From NCBI GenBank assembly GCA_947177315.1, contig CAMWTX010000102.1, positions 1 to 5,963 on the forward strand: a stretch of 5,963 bases of DNA, in the 5' to 3' direction. The notes under the pieces were generated by a model that made no database searches, was not told where the DNA came from, and saw nothing but the letters and a program-made list of their open reading frames with translations. Origin of the DNA: an uncultured Bacteroidales bacterium. Its GTDB lineage: Bacteria > Bacteroidota > Bacteroidia > Bacteroidales > P3. The position numbers and the translations under genes were made by a program. Numbering within the stretch: the first letter of the stretch is position 1; every line of letters begins with the position of its first letter. Shown piece after piece: positions 1-5,963 of the stretch.

Positions 1-4
1 ATGA

Positions 5-37
5 TGGTGGGCAGTGTTAGTTGTTTATAAGAGTCAG
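5..37 (+). other. Probable Illumina Nextera adapter / Tn5 mosaic-end remnant at contig edge
   Basis: Positions 19-37 read AGTTGTTTATAAGAGTCAG and match the 19-base Tn5 mosaic end used in Nextera libraries (AGATGTGTATAAGAGACAG) at 16 of 19 positions. Positions 5-18 match the adjoining read-1 adapter segment (TCGTCGGCAGCGTC) at 10 of 14. Together that is 26 of 33 without a gap, in the correct order and orientation. The part of porD that should lie here is absent, and an in-frame TAG sits at 18-20. I infer that an error-bearing adapter was left on the end of an assembled contig and that bases 1-37 are not chromosomal. The seven mismatches are more than a clean adapter would show, so a noisy low-coverage read end is the likely source. 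A natural IS50/Tn5-type end is a much less likely alternative. Confidence 0.8.
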
Positions 38-731
38 GACCATCGACATTCAGGAATACAACCAGGGCACGGGGCAGATCAAGGCCTACCTTTCGGTGCA
101 GCTGCGCCGTCCGTGCTTTAAATCCACCTATTCGAGCACGATGCTCAATATCATCGACAAAGACTTTACGTTCCGCTACATCAAGAACGATCCTCTGGAA
201 TACAACGACAACAGCATCGGAACGAACCTTACCGCCACCATCGCTTTCTACGCCTACATCATTTTGGGCAATTACATGGATTCCGGCTATCCGCGCGGCG
301 GGGAAGTGTTTTTTGAAAGGGCGCAGAATATCGTCATGCAGGCGCAATCCCTCAACGAACAGGGCTGGCGGCCGAGCGAGAAGAACGAAAGGAACCGCTA
401 TTGGATAGCCGAAAACTACAACAACGGCAATTACCAGGCCATACACGAAGTGCTGTACCGCTATTTCCGTCTGGGCATGGACATGATGTACGACAACCCC
501 GACCAGGCGAGCGTCAACATATTGCAGGCCATTACCCAACTCAATGGTTTGAAGAAGATGCGGAACAACCTGGTGTGCGTGCAGCTGTTTCTCGAATCGC
601 GCGCGGACGAATTGGTGAATATCTTCCAGCCCGCGCCGCAGGAAGAACGCCAAAAGGCGGTCGATCTGTTTGTGGAAGTGGATCCTTCCAACGTGGCGCA
701 ATACCGTAAAATCATGTCCGGCTCACGCTGA
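38..731 (+). CDS. porD: Type IX secretion system protein PorD (DUF4835), 5'-truncated
   Basis: This is the C-terminal part, about 231 residues, of a PorD/DUF4835 protein, a periplasmic or envelope-associated family linked to the Bacteroidota type IX secretion system. Family features visible in order are a QLRRPCFKSTYSS segment, LLN-like MLNIIDKDFTFRY, PLEYNDNSIGTNLTA, the hydrophobic FYAYIILG stretch, GGEVFFERAQNIV, GWRP...NRYW, YRYFRLGMDMM and the tail ADELVNIF...VDPSNVAQY. Complete members run to roughly 300 residues and begin with a signal peptide, so about 70-85 N-terminal residues, including that peptide, are missing. The frame is open back to TTG at 21, but that start lies inside adapter-like sequence and should not be accepted. 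The coding frame in genomic DNA begins with ACC at 39. recN follows 22 bp downstream, a neighbour order I recall from other Bacteroidales genomes. Family assignment is confident; the exact secretion role is less well defined. Confidence 0.88.
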
Positions 732-735
732 GCCG
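719..735 (+). repeat. Perfect 7-bp inverted repeat over the porD stop codon
   Basis: CGGCTCA (719-725), loop CGC (726-728) and TGAGCCG (729-735) form a perfect GC-rich hairpin. The porD stop TGA (729-731) lies in its 3' arm. It falls just before recN, whose ATG is 18 bases beyond the hairpin. The next T-run (TTTT, 748-751) starts 12 bases after the stem, too far for a standard intrinsic terminator. It could act as a weak attenuator, an mRNA processing or stability element, or nothing at all. The fold is seen; any function is inference. Confidence 0.45.
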
Positions 736-753
736 CCGTATAATCCGTTTTCG

Positions 754-2421
754 ATGTTGCAACACCTCCGCATAGAAAACTACGTGCTTATCCGCTCCCT
801 CGACGTGGATATGGATTCCGGCTTTTGCGTGATTACCGGCGAAACGGGAGCGGGAAAGTCCATCCTGCTGGGGGCGCTGGGGCTGGTGCTTGGGCAGCGG
901 GCCGACAGCGGCATCTTGTCGGATTCGGGCAAGAAGTGTGTCATCGAGGCGCATTTCAATATCGAGAACTTAGACCTGTCGGGATTCTTTGCCCAAAACG
1001 ATTTGGATTCAGACGCCTCCGATTCCTTGCTGATACTGCGGCGCGAGGTTTTGCCGGGCGGCAAGTCGAGAGCGTTCGTGAACGATACGCCCGTGTTGCT
1101 CCCGGTGCTCAGGGAGCTTGCTTTTCTGTTGATCGATATCCATTCCCAACATGAAACCCTTACCTTGGGGCGTGCCGGTTTCCAGCTGCAGCTTTTAGAC
1201 AGTTATATGGAAGATGCCTCGGACCTGCTTTCGGAGTATGCCGGGCTGTACCGCCGCTACAAGGAGTTGCACCGCCAGATCGAGCGGCAGAAGGAAGAAC
1301 AGGCGCAATCGGCGCGGGAGCAGGATTATTGGCAGTTCCTGTTCGACGAACTGGATAAGCTCAACTTGCAGGCCGGCGAGCAGAAGCAGATGGAAGACAC
1401 GCTGGAAAGGCTCTCCCATGCTGAATTGCTGCAGACTACCTTGGCGGCGGCGGTGGCGGAAACAGACGGGGAGGAGATGAGCCTGCGCTCGCGGGTGGAC
1501 AATCTCTTGCGTTCACTCAAGAAAATAGCCCCTTACCACAAGGGGGGGGAAGCTTCTTTGCCACGCTGGCAGTCGCTCTCCGCCGAACTGGCGGATTTGG
1601 GCGCCGACCTGAACCGCTGGAGCGAGGAAGACGGCACGGATTCGGATGTCAAGACCCGCTACGAGGAACGCCTCGATGCGCTGTACCGCCTGGAACGTAA
1701 GCACAAGGTGGAGAATGATGCCGGCTTGATAGCCCTGCGGGATGATCTGGCGCGGAAATTAGGAAAGATAAACGGTTCGGAAGAAGAACTGGCTGCCAAG
1801 GAAGCGGAATTGGCCTCCTACGTGAGCCGTCTGGAGCAGATGTGCGCCCAGCTGCATGCCAAGCGCGGGGCGGCGGCGCAGAGCCTGCAGACCGCTATCG
1901 TGAGTGCCTTGGCGGACTTGGGCATGGAACAGTCGCGCCTCGAGATCAGGCTCTCGGATACCGCTCAGTTCACCGCCACGGGCAGCGACAAGGTGGAGTT
2001 CCTCTTTACCGCCAATCTGGGCAGCGAGCCCAAGGAAATATCCAAAGTGGCTTCGGGCGGCGAGCTTTCGCGCCTGATGCTGGCCATCAAGTCGGTGATA
2101 CATCGCCGCAACCTCCTGGGAACCATTATTTTTGACGAGATAGACACCGGCGTTTCGGGAAAGATAGCCGGCAAGGTGGCCGCCATGATGCAGCGGATGA
2201 GCCGTTATATGCAGGTTATCGCCATTTCGCACCTGCCGCAGATCGCCGCCAAGGCCGGCACGCATTTTCATGTCTATAAGGCTGAGGAAGACGGCAGGAC
2301 GGTTTCCTGCATACGCCGCCTGAACCAAGAGGAACATATCGCCTCGATAGCCTCGATGCTGAGCAACGAGCAGGTTACCGAAGCGGCCCTGCAAGCCGCC
2401 AGGGAACTTATCAAAGGATAG
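754..2421 (+). CDS. recN: DNA repair protein RecN (SMC-like ATPase)
   Basis: This encodes a 555-residue RecN, the usual family length. RecN is a cytoplasmic SMC-related ATPase that acts early in recombinational repair of double-strand breaks. The N-terminal ATPase half has Walker A GETGAGKS at residues 29-36 and the conserved DIHSQHE at about 128-134. A charged, helix-rich region from about 155 to 385 fits the short antiparallel coiled-coil arm and contains the YRLERKHK segment at 311-318. The C-terminal half has the ABC signature SGGELS at 434-439, Walker B IIFDE at 458-462 followed by DTGVSG, and the switch histidine H493 in ISHLPQIA. The ATG at 754 is chosen because MLQHLRIENY is the family N-terminus. 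The frame stays open upstream to 670, but that would overlap porD and add 28 unrelated residues. No Shine-Dalgarno precedes the start. It sits 22 bp after porD and 11 bp before the TPR gene, so it is probably co-transcribed. Confidence 0.97.
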   Translation: MLQHLRIENYVLIRSLDVDMDSGFCVITGETGAGKSILLGALGLVLGQRADSGILSDSGKKCVIEAHFNIENLDLSGFFAQNDLDSDASDSLLILRREVLPGGKSRAFVNDTPVLLPVLRELAFLLIDIHSQHETLTLGRAGFQLQLLDSYMEDASDLLSEYAGLYRRYKELHRQIERQKEEQAQSAREQDYWQFLFDELDKLNLQAGEQKQMEDTLERLSHAELLQTTLAAAVAETDGEEMSLRSRVDNLLRSLKKIAPYHKGGEASLPRWQSLSAELADLGADLNRWSEEDGTDSDVKTRYEERLDALYRLERKHKVENDAGLIALRDDLARKLGKINGSEEELAAKEAELASYVSRLEQMCAQLHAKRGAAAQSLQTAIVSALADLGMEQSRLEIRLSDTAQFTATGSDKVEFLFTANLGSEPKEISKVASGGELSRLMLAIKSVIHRRNLLGTIIFDEIDTGVSGKIAGKVAAMMQRMSRYMQVIAISHLPQIAAKAGTHFHVYKAEEDGRTVSCIRRLNQEEHIASIASMLSNEQVTEAALQAARELIKG

Positions 2422-2425
2422 GAGG
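2420..2425 (+). promoter_or_regulatory. Strong Shine-Dalgarno AGGAGG deciding the GTG start of the TPR gene
   Basis: AGGAGG at 2420-2425 overlaps the recN stop codon (TAG, 2419-2421) and lies 7 bases before GTG at 2433. That spacing is optimal. It favours GTG 2433 over the in-frame ATG at 2457, which has nothing comparable upstream. Bacteroidota genes often lack a clear Shine-Dalgarno, so a full consensus site here is notable and fits translation restarting as ribosomes leave recN. Confidence 0.7.
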
Positions 2426-2432
2426 AAGGCTC

Positions 2433-3947
2433 GTGGAAGATTCGTTGGAAGATTACATGGATGAGGAAACGGCGCGCCTTTTGGAGCGTTTCACGCAGCA
2501 GTCGGCTACGGGCAACCTGGGTTTTTACGATGTGGACGAATATGTGGAGTTGATAGACGCCTTTATATGGAACGGCGATCTGAACAAGGCCACGGAAGTG
2601 TTCACTTTGGCCCAGGGGCAGTATCCCGAAGCCGTGGAGTTGAAGCTCAAGCACGCCGAGATATGCCTCGAGATGGATTTTCTGGACCGGGCCCTGCAGT
2701 TGATTTCGGAAGTGGAGGAAGTGGAGCCTTATCTGTACGACTGCTATATCGTCAAGGGGCATACTTTGCTTTGCATGCGGCGGTTCGGGGAAGCGCGGCA
2801 AAATTTCCTCATGGCGGGCGAGAAAGGCGCCGAGAAAGTGGATGTGGAGATGGGGTTGGCGCAGACCGAAATCGAGGCGGGCAATCCCGACAAGGCATGG
2901 ATTCACATGCAGCGTATCATCGGTTACGAAAACGATACGATAGAGACCGGCAACCGTTTTATCGATCTGGCGCAGAAAGGCAACAAACTGCCCGAAGCCA
3001 TGGAGTGGGTGCGCCAACTGCTCAAGGAGCATCCGTACTCGTTGCTGTATTGGAAAATGCTGGTGGAACTGGCGGATGCCGCCGCGTGCTACGAACAGGC
3101 GCTGGAGGCTTGCGAATTTGCGTTGGCGATCGCTCCCGACGACTTGGAAACACTCAAGAACAAGTTCAACCTGTTCGAGAATGTGGATACCGAAGAAAGC
3201 CGGCTCGATTTCTACCTGCGTATGGAAAAGATTGCTGTGGAGAACGGCGACGAAGGCTTTCAGGCGGCGGTTATGCTGCGTGTGGCGCAGGAATACGAAC
3301 TGGATTCCGCCTGGGAACAGGCCGAGATATACTATCACCGTCTCTCCGATGTGCCGGCTATCCGCCAGTATGCCTTGTTCCGTTTGGGCGTGATAGCCGA
3401 TTTCAGGCGTTCCTATGTTGCTTCTTTGGCATATTTCAAACAGGCTTTGGAAGCCGGGGAACCGGGCGAGGATGAACATGGCAACCGCGCCAAGATTTAC
3501 CGGGGGGCGGCGCGCACGTATTTCAATATGGGGCATGTCGAAGAGGGGCTCCAATACAGCCGCATGGCCTACGAAGCCGACCCGGAGCACCGTTTTCACC
3601 TCTATGCCTATGTGGCCGACTGGCTCGACCAGGGGCGGGACCGGGAGATACATGCCTTTCTGTACAGTGAGGAACTTGCCGGAAAGCAAACGGCGGAGCT
3701 GCTTTTTGCAAGAGCCGTGTTCGCCTACTATACGGGCAAGGAAGAAGAGGCCGTATGTCTGTTTGCGCTTGCTTTCCGAACCGATGAACGCACGATGCGC
3801 GACCTGCCCGAAATCTTTCCCGGCATTGTGGAAGAAAACGACAAGATAAAATCCCTTTTGGAAATTTTGATGGATGCGGCCAAAACAGATTACAGGGCCG
3901 AAGAAGGGGAACCTCCCTATTACTATGGACCGGATGAACAGGAATGA
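2433..3947 (+). CDS. Tetratricopeptide-repeat protein of unknown function
   Basis: This encodes a 504-residue, acidic, soluble protein with no signal peptide or membrane segment. It is almost entirely helical with TPR-like repeats. The clearest are around residues 44-66 (WNGDLNKATEVFTLAQ), 74-98 (AEICLEMDFLDRALQLIS), 104-128 (VKGHTLLCMRRFGEARQNF), 138-160, 219-235 (CYEQALEACEFALAIAPDD), 314-341 (FRLGVIADFRRSYVASLAYF) and 356-384 (YRGAARTYFNMGHVEEGLQYSRMAY). The N-terminal FYDVDEYVELIDAFI resembles the start of TPR proteins common in Bacteroidales near recN or aroE, as I recall; no partner or role is established. TPR folds usually hold proteins together, so a scaffold or chaperone-like role is possible but not shown. 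The GTG start is supported by AGGAGG 7 bases upstream. The last 23 bases overlap aroE, which suggests translational coupling. Confidence 0.85.
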   Translation: MEDSLEDYMDEETARLLERFTQQSATGNLGFYDVDEYVELIDAFIWNGDLNKATEVFTLAQGQYPEAVELKLKHAEICLEMDFLDRALQLISEVEEVEPYLYDCYIVKGHTLLCMRRFGEARQNFLMAGEKGAEKVDVEMGLAQTEIEAGNPDKAWIHMQRIIGYENDTIETGNRFIDLAQKGNKLPEAMEWVRQLLKEHPYSLLYWKMLVELADAAACYEQALEACEFALAIAPDDLETLKNKFNLFENVDTEESRLDFYLRMEKIAVENGDEGFQAAVMLRVAQEYELDSAWEQAEIYYHRLSDVPAIRQYALFRLGVIADFRRSYVASLAYFKQALEAGEPGEDEHGNRAKIYRGAARTYFNMGHVEEGLQYSRMAYEADPEHRFHLYAYVADWLDQGRDREIHAFLYSEELAGKQTAELLFARAVFAYYTGKEEEAVCLFALAFRTDERTMRDLPEIFPGIVEENDKIKSLLEILMDAAKTDYRAEEGEPPYYYGPDEQE

Positions 3948-4725
3948 TTTGCCCGCAGTTTTCGGCTTGATAGGGCATCCGCTGGGGCACTCCTTTTCGG
4001 CGGCATATTTCGGCAGGAAGTTCGAGAACGAAGGCTTGCAGGGATTTTCTTACCTCAATTTCGATTTGCCCGATTTGGATGCCGGTATTCCCGCGCTCAA
4101 GGCCGACGCCCGTGGCCGGGGATTCAACGTTACCGTGCCCTACAAGCAGGAAATCATGCGTTTCTTGGACGCCCTCTCGCCCGAGGCCGCACAGATAGGG
4201 GCGGTCAATACCGTCAGGGTAGAGGACGATGGGCGTTGGACGGGTTACAATACCGACTATATCGGTTTTTACGACAGTTTGCTGCGTTTCATGCCCGAAG
4301 AAATACCTACACCGGCCCTGGTGCTGGGCAACGGCGGGGCTTCGCAAGCGGTGCAGTACGCCTTGCATCGCCACGGCAGGGAATATTTTCTGCTTTGCCG
4401 TAATCCGCGTCAGGAAAGCGGAAAGGCCTTCCGTCCGGCAAAAACGTTTTCGTATTCCGGCATCACGCCCCGGGAAGTGGCAGACTGCCGTCTGATTATC
4501 AACACCACCCGTTTGGGCATGTTCCCCGATTTGGACTCCTGTCCGGAGATTCCTTATGGGGCGGTAACGGAACACCATTACGCTTTCGACCTCGTGTATA
4601 ATCCCGAAAACACCGCCTTTATGCGCCGTTGCGCCGCACAGGGAGCCCAGGTGATGAACGGACTGGATATGCTGCACCGTCAGGCGGAAGCGGCCTGGAA
4701 GATTTGGCAGGGCACCGGAGCGTAG
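3925..4725 (+). CDS. aroE: Shikimate dehydrogenase (NADP+)
   Basis: AroE reduces 3-dehydroshikimate to shikimate with NADPH, the fourth step of the shikimate route to aromatic amino acids, in the cytoplasm. From ATG 3925 it has 266 residues, near the family length. The substrate domain has GLIGHPLGHSFS near the N-terminus, NVTVPYK with the catalytic lysine K74, and GYNTDY with the partner aspartate D111. The cofactor loop is GNGGASQAV at 135-143, followed by LLCRNPRQ at the position that usually reads the NADP phosphate. NTTRLGM at 193-199 matches the NTTPLGM motif, with arginine replacing the common proline. NGLDMLHRQ ends at Q253, the substrate-binding glutamine near the C-terminus. Possible starts are 3925 and 3934 (3 residues shorter); 3874 would extend too far into the TPR gene. 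None has a well-spaced ribosome site; GGGGA at 3906-3910 is 14 bases from 3925. It overlaps the TPR gene by 23 bp, so coupled translation is likely. Confidence 0.95.
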   Translation: MDRMNRNDLPAVFGLIGHPLGHSFSAAYFGRKFENEGLQGFSYLNFDLPDLDAGIPALKADARGRGFNVTVPYKQEIMRFLDALSPEAAQIGAVNTVRVEDDGRWTGYNTDYIGFYDSLLRFMPEEIPTPALVLGNGGASQAVQYALHRHGREYFLLCRNPRQESGKAFRPAKTFSYSGITPREVADCRLIINTTRLGMFPDLDSCPEIPYGAVTEHHYAFDLVYNPENTAFMRRCAAQGAQVMNGLDMLHRQAEAAWKIWQGTGA

Positions 4726-4740
4726 CGGTAGGATTGCCGC
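4725..4740 (+). terminator. Weak hairpin between convergent aroE and EEP genes
   Basis: GCGGTA (4725-4730), loop GGAT and TGCCGC (4735-4740) can form a 6-bp stem with one G-T pair, starting at the last base of the aroE stop. T-rich sequence (TTTTATTC, then TCTTTTT) follows only from 4753, about 12 bases after the stem and inside the end of the opposing gene. This is the only candidate terminator in the 29-bp convergent gap. Read from the reverse strand it has no T-run at all. It may help end the forward operon but is below the usual standard. Confidence 0.25.
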
Positions 4741-4754
4741 CGGGTTGATTCGTT

Positions 4755-5903
4755 TTATTCTTTGGTCTTTTTCCGCGAGAATACCGCCGTGAGCGGCTTG
4801 TGGTCCGAATAATCCACGTTGCGCGTGTCGAAATAAAGCGTTTCCAGATTTCCCCGATAGAGGATATAATCGATGCGGTAGGAGGGATAGTAACCCCGGT
4901 AAGACTGTCCGAACCCGCTGCCGGCATCCACAAAGGCATCTTCAAAACCCTTGCGGCGCATGTGGCCGTAGGCATAAGAAACGGGTTGGTCGTTCATGTC
5001 GCCGCACACCAATAGGCGCGAGGGTGCGTGCGAAGTGTCCGCGTGCAGCGCGATTTGGCGTATCTGTAGGCTCCGGGTAAGGGTGGCTTTGCGCATCTTG
5101 CCCAGCATGCGCTTGGCGCCGTGGGTGTAGTTGCGGTCTTTGGCAGGGTTGGCAGAAGCCGCCCGCACGGCTTCGAAGAATGCGCGGTCGGTTTTGTCAA
5201 AACGGTTCGATTCCAGATGGATGTCATAGACCCGCAGCGTGTCTTTGCCCACGAGCAGGTCGGCGAACACCACGTCGAATGTGCTCATGCCCTCCAGACT
5301 GCCTTGTTGGAGGATAGGGTATTTGCTGTAGATGATGTTGCCGTAATAGAAATTCCGGTTGGATGCCGGCTCGGTGCGGTAACGGTAGCCGGCTTCGGGT
5401 AGCACCGTGCCCAGCGAGAAACTGCCGTTCTTGCTCTCGTAGTATTCCTGCAGGCAGACGATATCGGCATCCTGATCCTTGACGTAATCGAGCAGCTGGT
5501 TCTTGATGGCGCCTTTTTCTCCCGGAATTTCCCCGTAGAAATTGAACAGGCGCACGTTATAGGTCAGCACCTTGAAGCGGTCGGGGGCGATCCATTCGCT
5601 TTTGGGCGGTTCGCTCCGGCCTTTTCCGCGCAGGAGGCAGACGGTGTTGTTATAGTTCAAGAGCACGCAGAACGCAAAAAGCAGGGCTTCCCAACGGAAG
5701 AAAGTCAGGTAGAGTATTGTCAGCCCCATGCCTAAAAGCAACAGCACGGGAAACGCCAGTCCGCACAGGGAGGGAAAGAACAGGCTTTCGGGATGTATGT
5801 ACCGCACGCCGAAGCACAGCAGCAATCCTACCGCCACCACCGCCGCCGGCAGGAACGCCACGCGGTGCAGCCAGCCTCCTTTTTTCTTTTTCTTGGCGCT
5901 CAT
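4755..5903 (-). CDS. Membrane-anchored endonuclease/exonuclease/phosphatase-fold protein
   Basis: This encodes 382 residues. The N-terminus is MSA followed by five lysines, then three hydrophobic helices at about residues 15-34, 41-66 and 70-91, so the protein should sit in the inner membrane. The rest is an EEP (DNase I/exonuclease III/inositol phosphatase-like) domain with its metal and catalytic residues: N116 in LTYNVR, E153 in IVCLQE, H229 in YDIHLES, D302 and N304 in GDMND, D345 in YRIDYILY, and D367/H368 in DYSDHKPL. It is therefore probably an active metal-dependent phosphoesterase. The substrate could be a nucleic acid, a phospholipid or a small phosphate ester, and sequence alone does not decide. 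The lysine patch next to the first helix suggests a cytoplasmic N-terminus; with three helices the catalytic domain would then be outside (periplasmic), which is inference. ATG 5903 is the natural start; no Shine-Dalgarno is present. The gene starts 3 bases after an upstream reading frame and converges on aroE. Confidence 0.87.
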   Translation of the reverse strand: MSAKKKKKGGWLHRVAFLPAAVVAVGLLLCFGVRYIHPESLFFPSLCGLAFPVLLLLGMGLTILYLTFFRWEALLFAFCVLLNYNNTVCLLRGKGRSEPPKSEWIAPDRFKVLTYNVRLFNFYGEIPGEKGAIKNQLLDYVKDQDADIVCLQEYYESKNGSFSLGTVLPEAGYRYRTEPASNRNFYYGNIIYSKYPILQQGSLEGMSTFDVVFADLLVGKDTLRVYDIHLESNRFDKTDRAFFEAVRAASANPAKDRNYTHGAKRMLGKMRKATLTRSLQIRQIALHADTSHAPSRLLVCGDMNDQPVSYAYGHMRRKGFEDAFVDAGSGFGQSYRGYYPSYRIDYILYRGNLETLYFDTRNVDYSDHKPLTAVFSRKKTKE

Positions 5904-5906
5904 GGA

Positions 5907-5963
5907 TTAATTCAGATAACTGCTTATGATGTATGCTTCCAGAAATTCACGTTCGTCTTTCCG
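5907..5963 (-). CDS. C-terminal end of an unidentified upstream gene (partial)
   Basis: On the reverse strand, one frame is open from the window edge for 18 codons (RKDEREFLEAYIISSYLN) to TAA at 5907-5909. Only TCC separates this stop from the ATG of the EEP gene. The hydrophilic, helix-prone sequence and the very tight junction fit the tail of a co-transcribed gene. It is too short to identify. In Bacteroidetes, membrane EEP genes are often found beside rhomboid-protease genes, from memory, but nothing visible here confirms that. An 18-codon open frame can also occur by chance. Confidence 0.5.
   Translation of the reverse strand, partial: RKDEREFLEAYIISSYLN

Noticed and set aside
21..38. 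TTG at 21 as the true start of porD
   Set aside because: It lies inside the adapter-like sequence, and the protein would lack the signal peptide and N-terminal part that the family has.
739..744. TATAAT upstream of recN as a possible promoter
   Set aside because: There is no -35 match about 17 bp upstream. Bacteroidota use a different -7 consensus (TAnnTTTG), which is absent here, and the site lies inside a compact gene cluster.
1759..2394. 211-codon open frame on the reverse strand opposite the recN 3' half
   Set aside because: It lies fully inside the conserved RecN ATPase region and has no recognisable domain.
2274..3689. 471-codon open frame on the reverse strand opposite the TPR gene
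   Set aside because: Its codons are exact reverse complements of the TPR codons, so it stays open only because the gene rarely uses TTA, CTA and TCA. The translation is not recognisable and the forward gene has clear TPR character.
3523..4677. 384-codon open frame on the reverse strand opposite the TPR end and aroE
   Set aside because: It is in the mirrored frame of aroE, whose motifs are complete. It spans two genes and reads as arginine-, proline- and histidine-rich sequence typical of a shadow frame.
5873..5903. A-rich lysine run (reverse strand) followed by GGAGG as a programmed frameshift or internal start
   Set aside because: The A-runs are not in the phase of a canonical A AAA AAG slippery site. 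The nearest in-frame start-like codon after GGAGG is too far away, and the zero frame encodes a complete protein.
1..5963. A new defence, mobile or otherwise undescribed system
   Set aside because: All complete genes except the TPR protein belong to known families, the genes are intact and similar in composition, and there are no direct repeats, integrase-like or toxin-like genes, or RNA genes.

Overview
The window is an ordinary housekeeping stretch of a Bacteroidota genome, most likely Bacteroidales with a fairly high GC content. Three things point there. A PorD/DUF4835 type IX secretion gene lies directly upstream of recN. The starts of recN and of the reverse-strand phosphatase-fold gene lack Shine-Dalgarno sequences. 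AroE carries an HSFS variant of the HSKS substrate motif, as I recall for Bacteroidetes AroE. I cannot resolve the family or genus.

Left edge (1-37): this does not look like genomic DNA. Positions 5-37 match the Illumina Nextera read-1 adapter plus Tn5 mosaic end at 26 of 33 positions without a gap. The contig probably begins with an uncorrected adapter remnant, and genomic sequence starts near base 38.

Forward block (38-4725): four genes are packed as a likely operon. They are a 5'-truncated porD (type IX secretion), recN (DNA double-strand break repair ATPase), a 504-residue tetratricopeptide-repeat protein of unknown role, and aroE (shikimate dehydrogenase). Spacings are 22 bp, 11 bp and a 23-bp overlap. 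The genes do not share a pathway; the arrangement looks like a co-transcribed housekeeping cluster. A perfect 7-bp hairpin covers the porD stop codon, and a strong AGGAGG precedes the GTG start of the TPR gene.

Reverse block (4755-5963): a gene converging on aroE encodes a protein with three predicted membrane helices and an endonuclease/exonuclease/phosphatase (EEP) fold catalytic domain with all its motifs present. Three bases upstream of it is the tail (18 codons and a stop) of another reverse-strand reading frame that runs off the window. The aroE/EEP junction is only 29 bp, with one weak hairpin.

I see no mobile element, CRISPR array, RNA gene or defence system, and no convincing new biological system. 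No intergenic stretch exceeds 40 bp. The most useful observation is the adapter remnant, which creates a false TTG start for porD.
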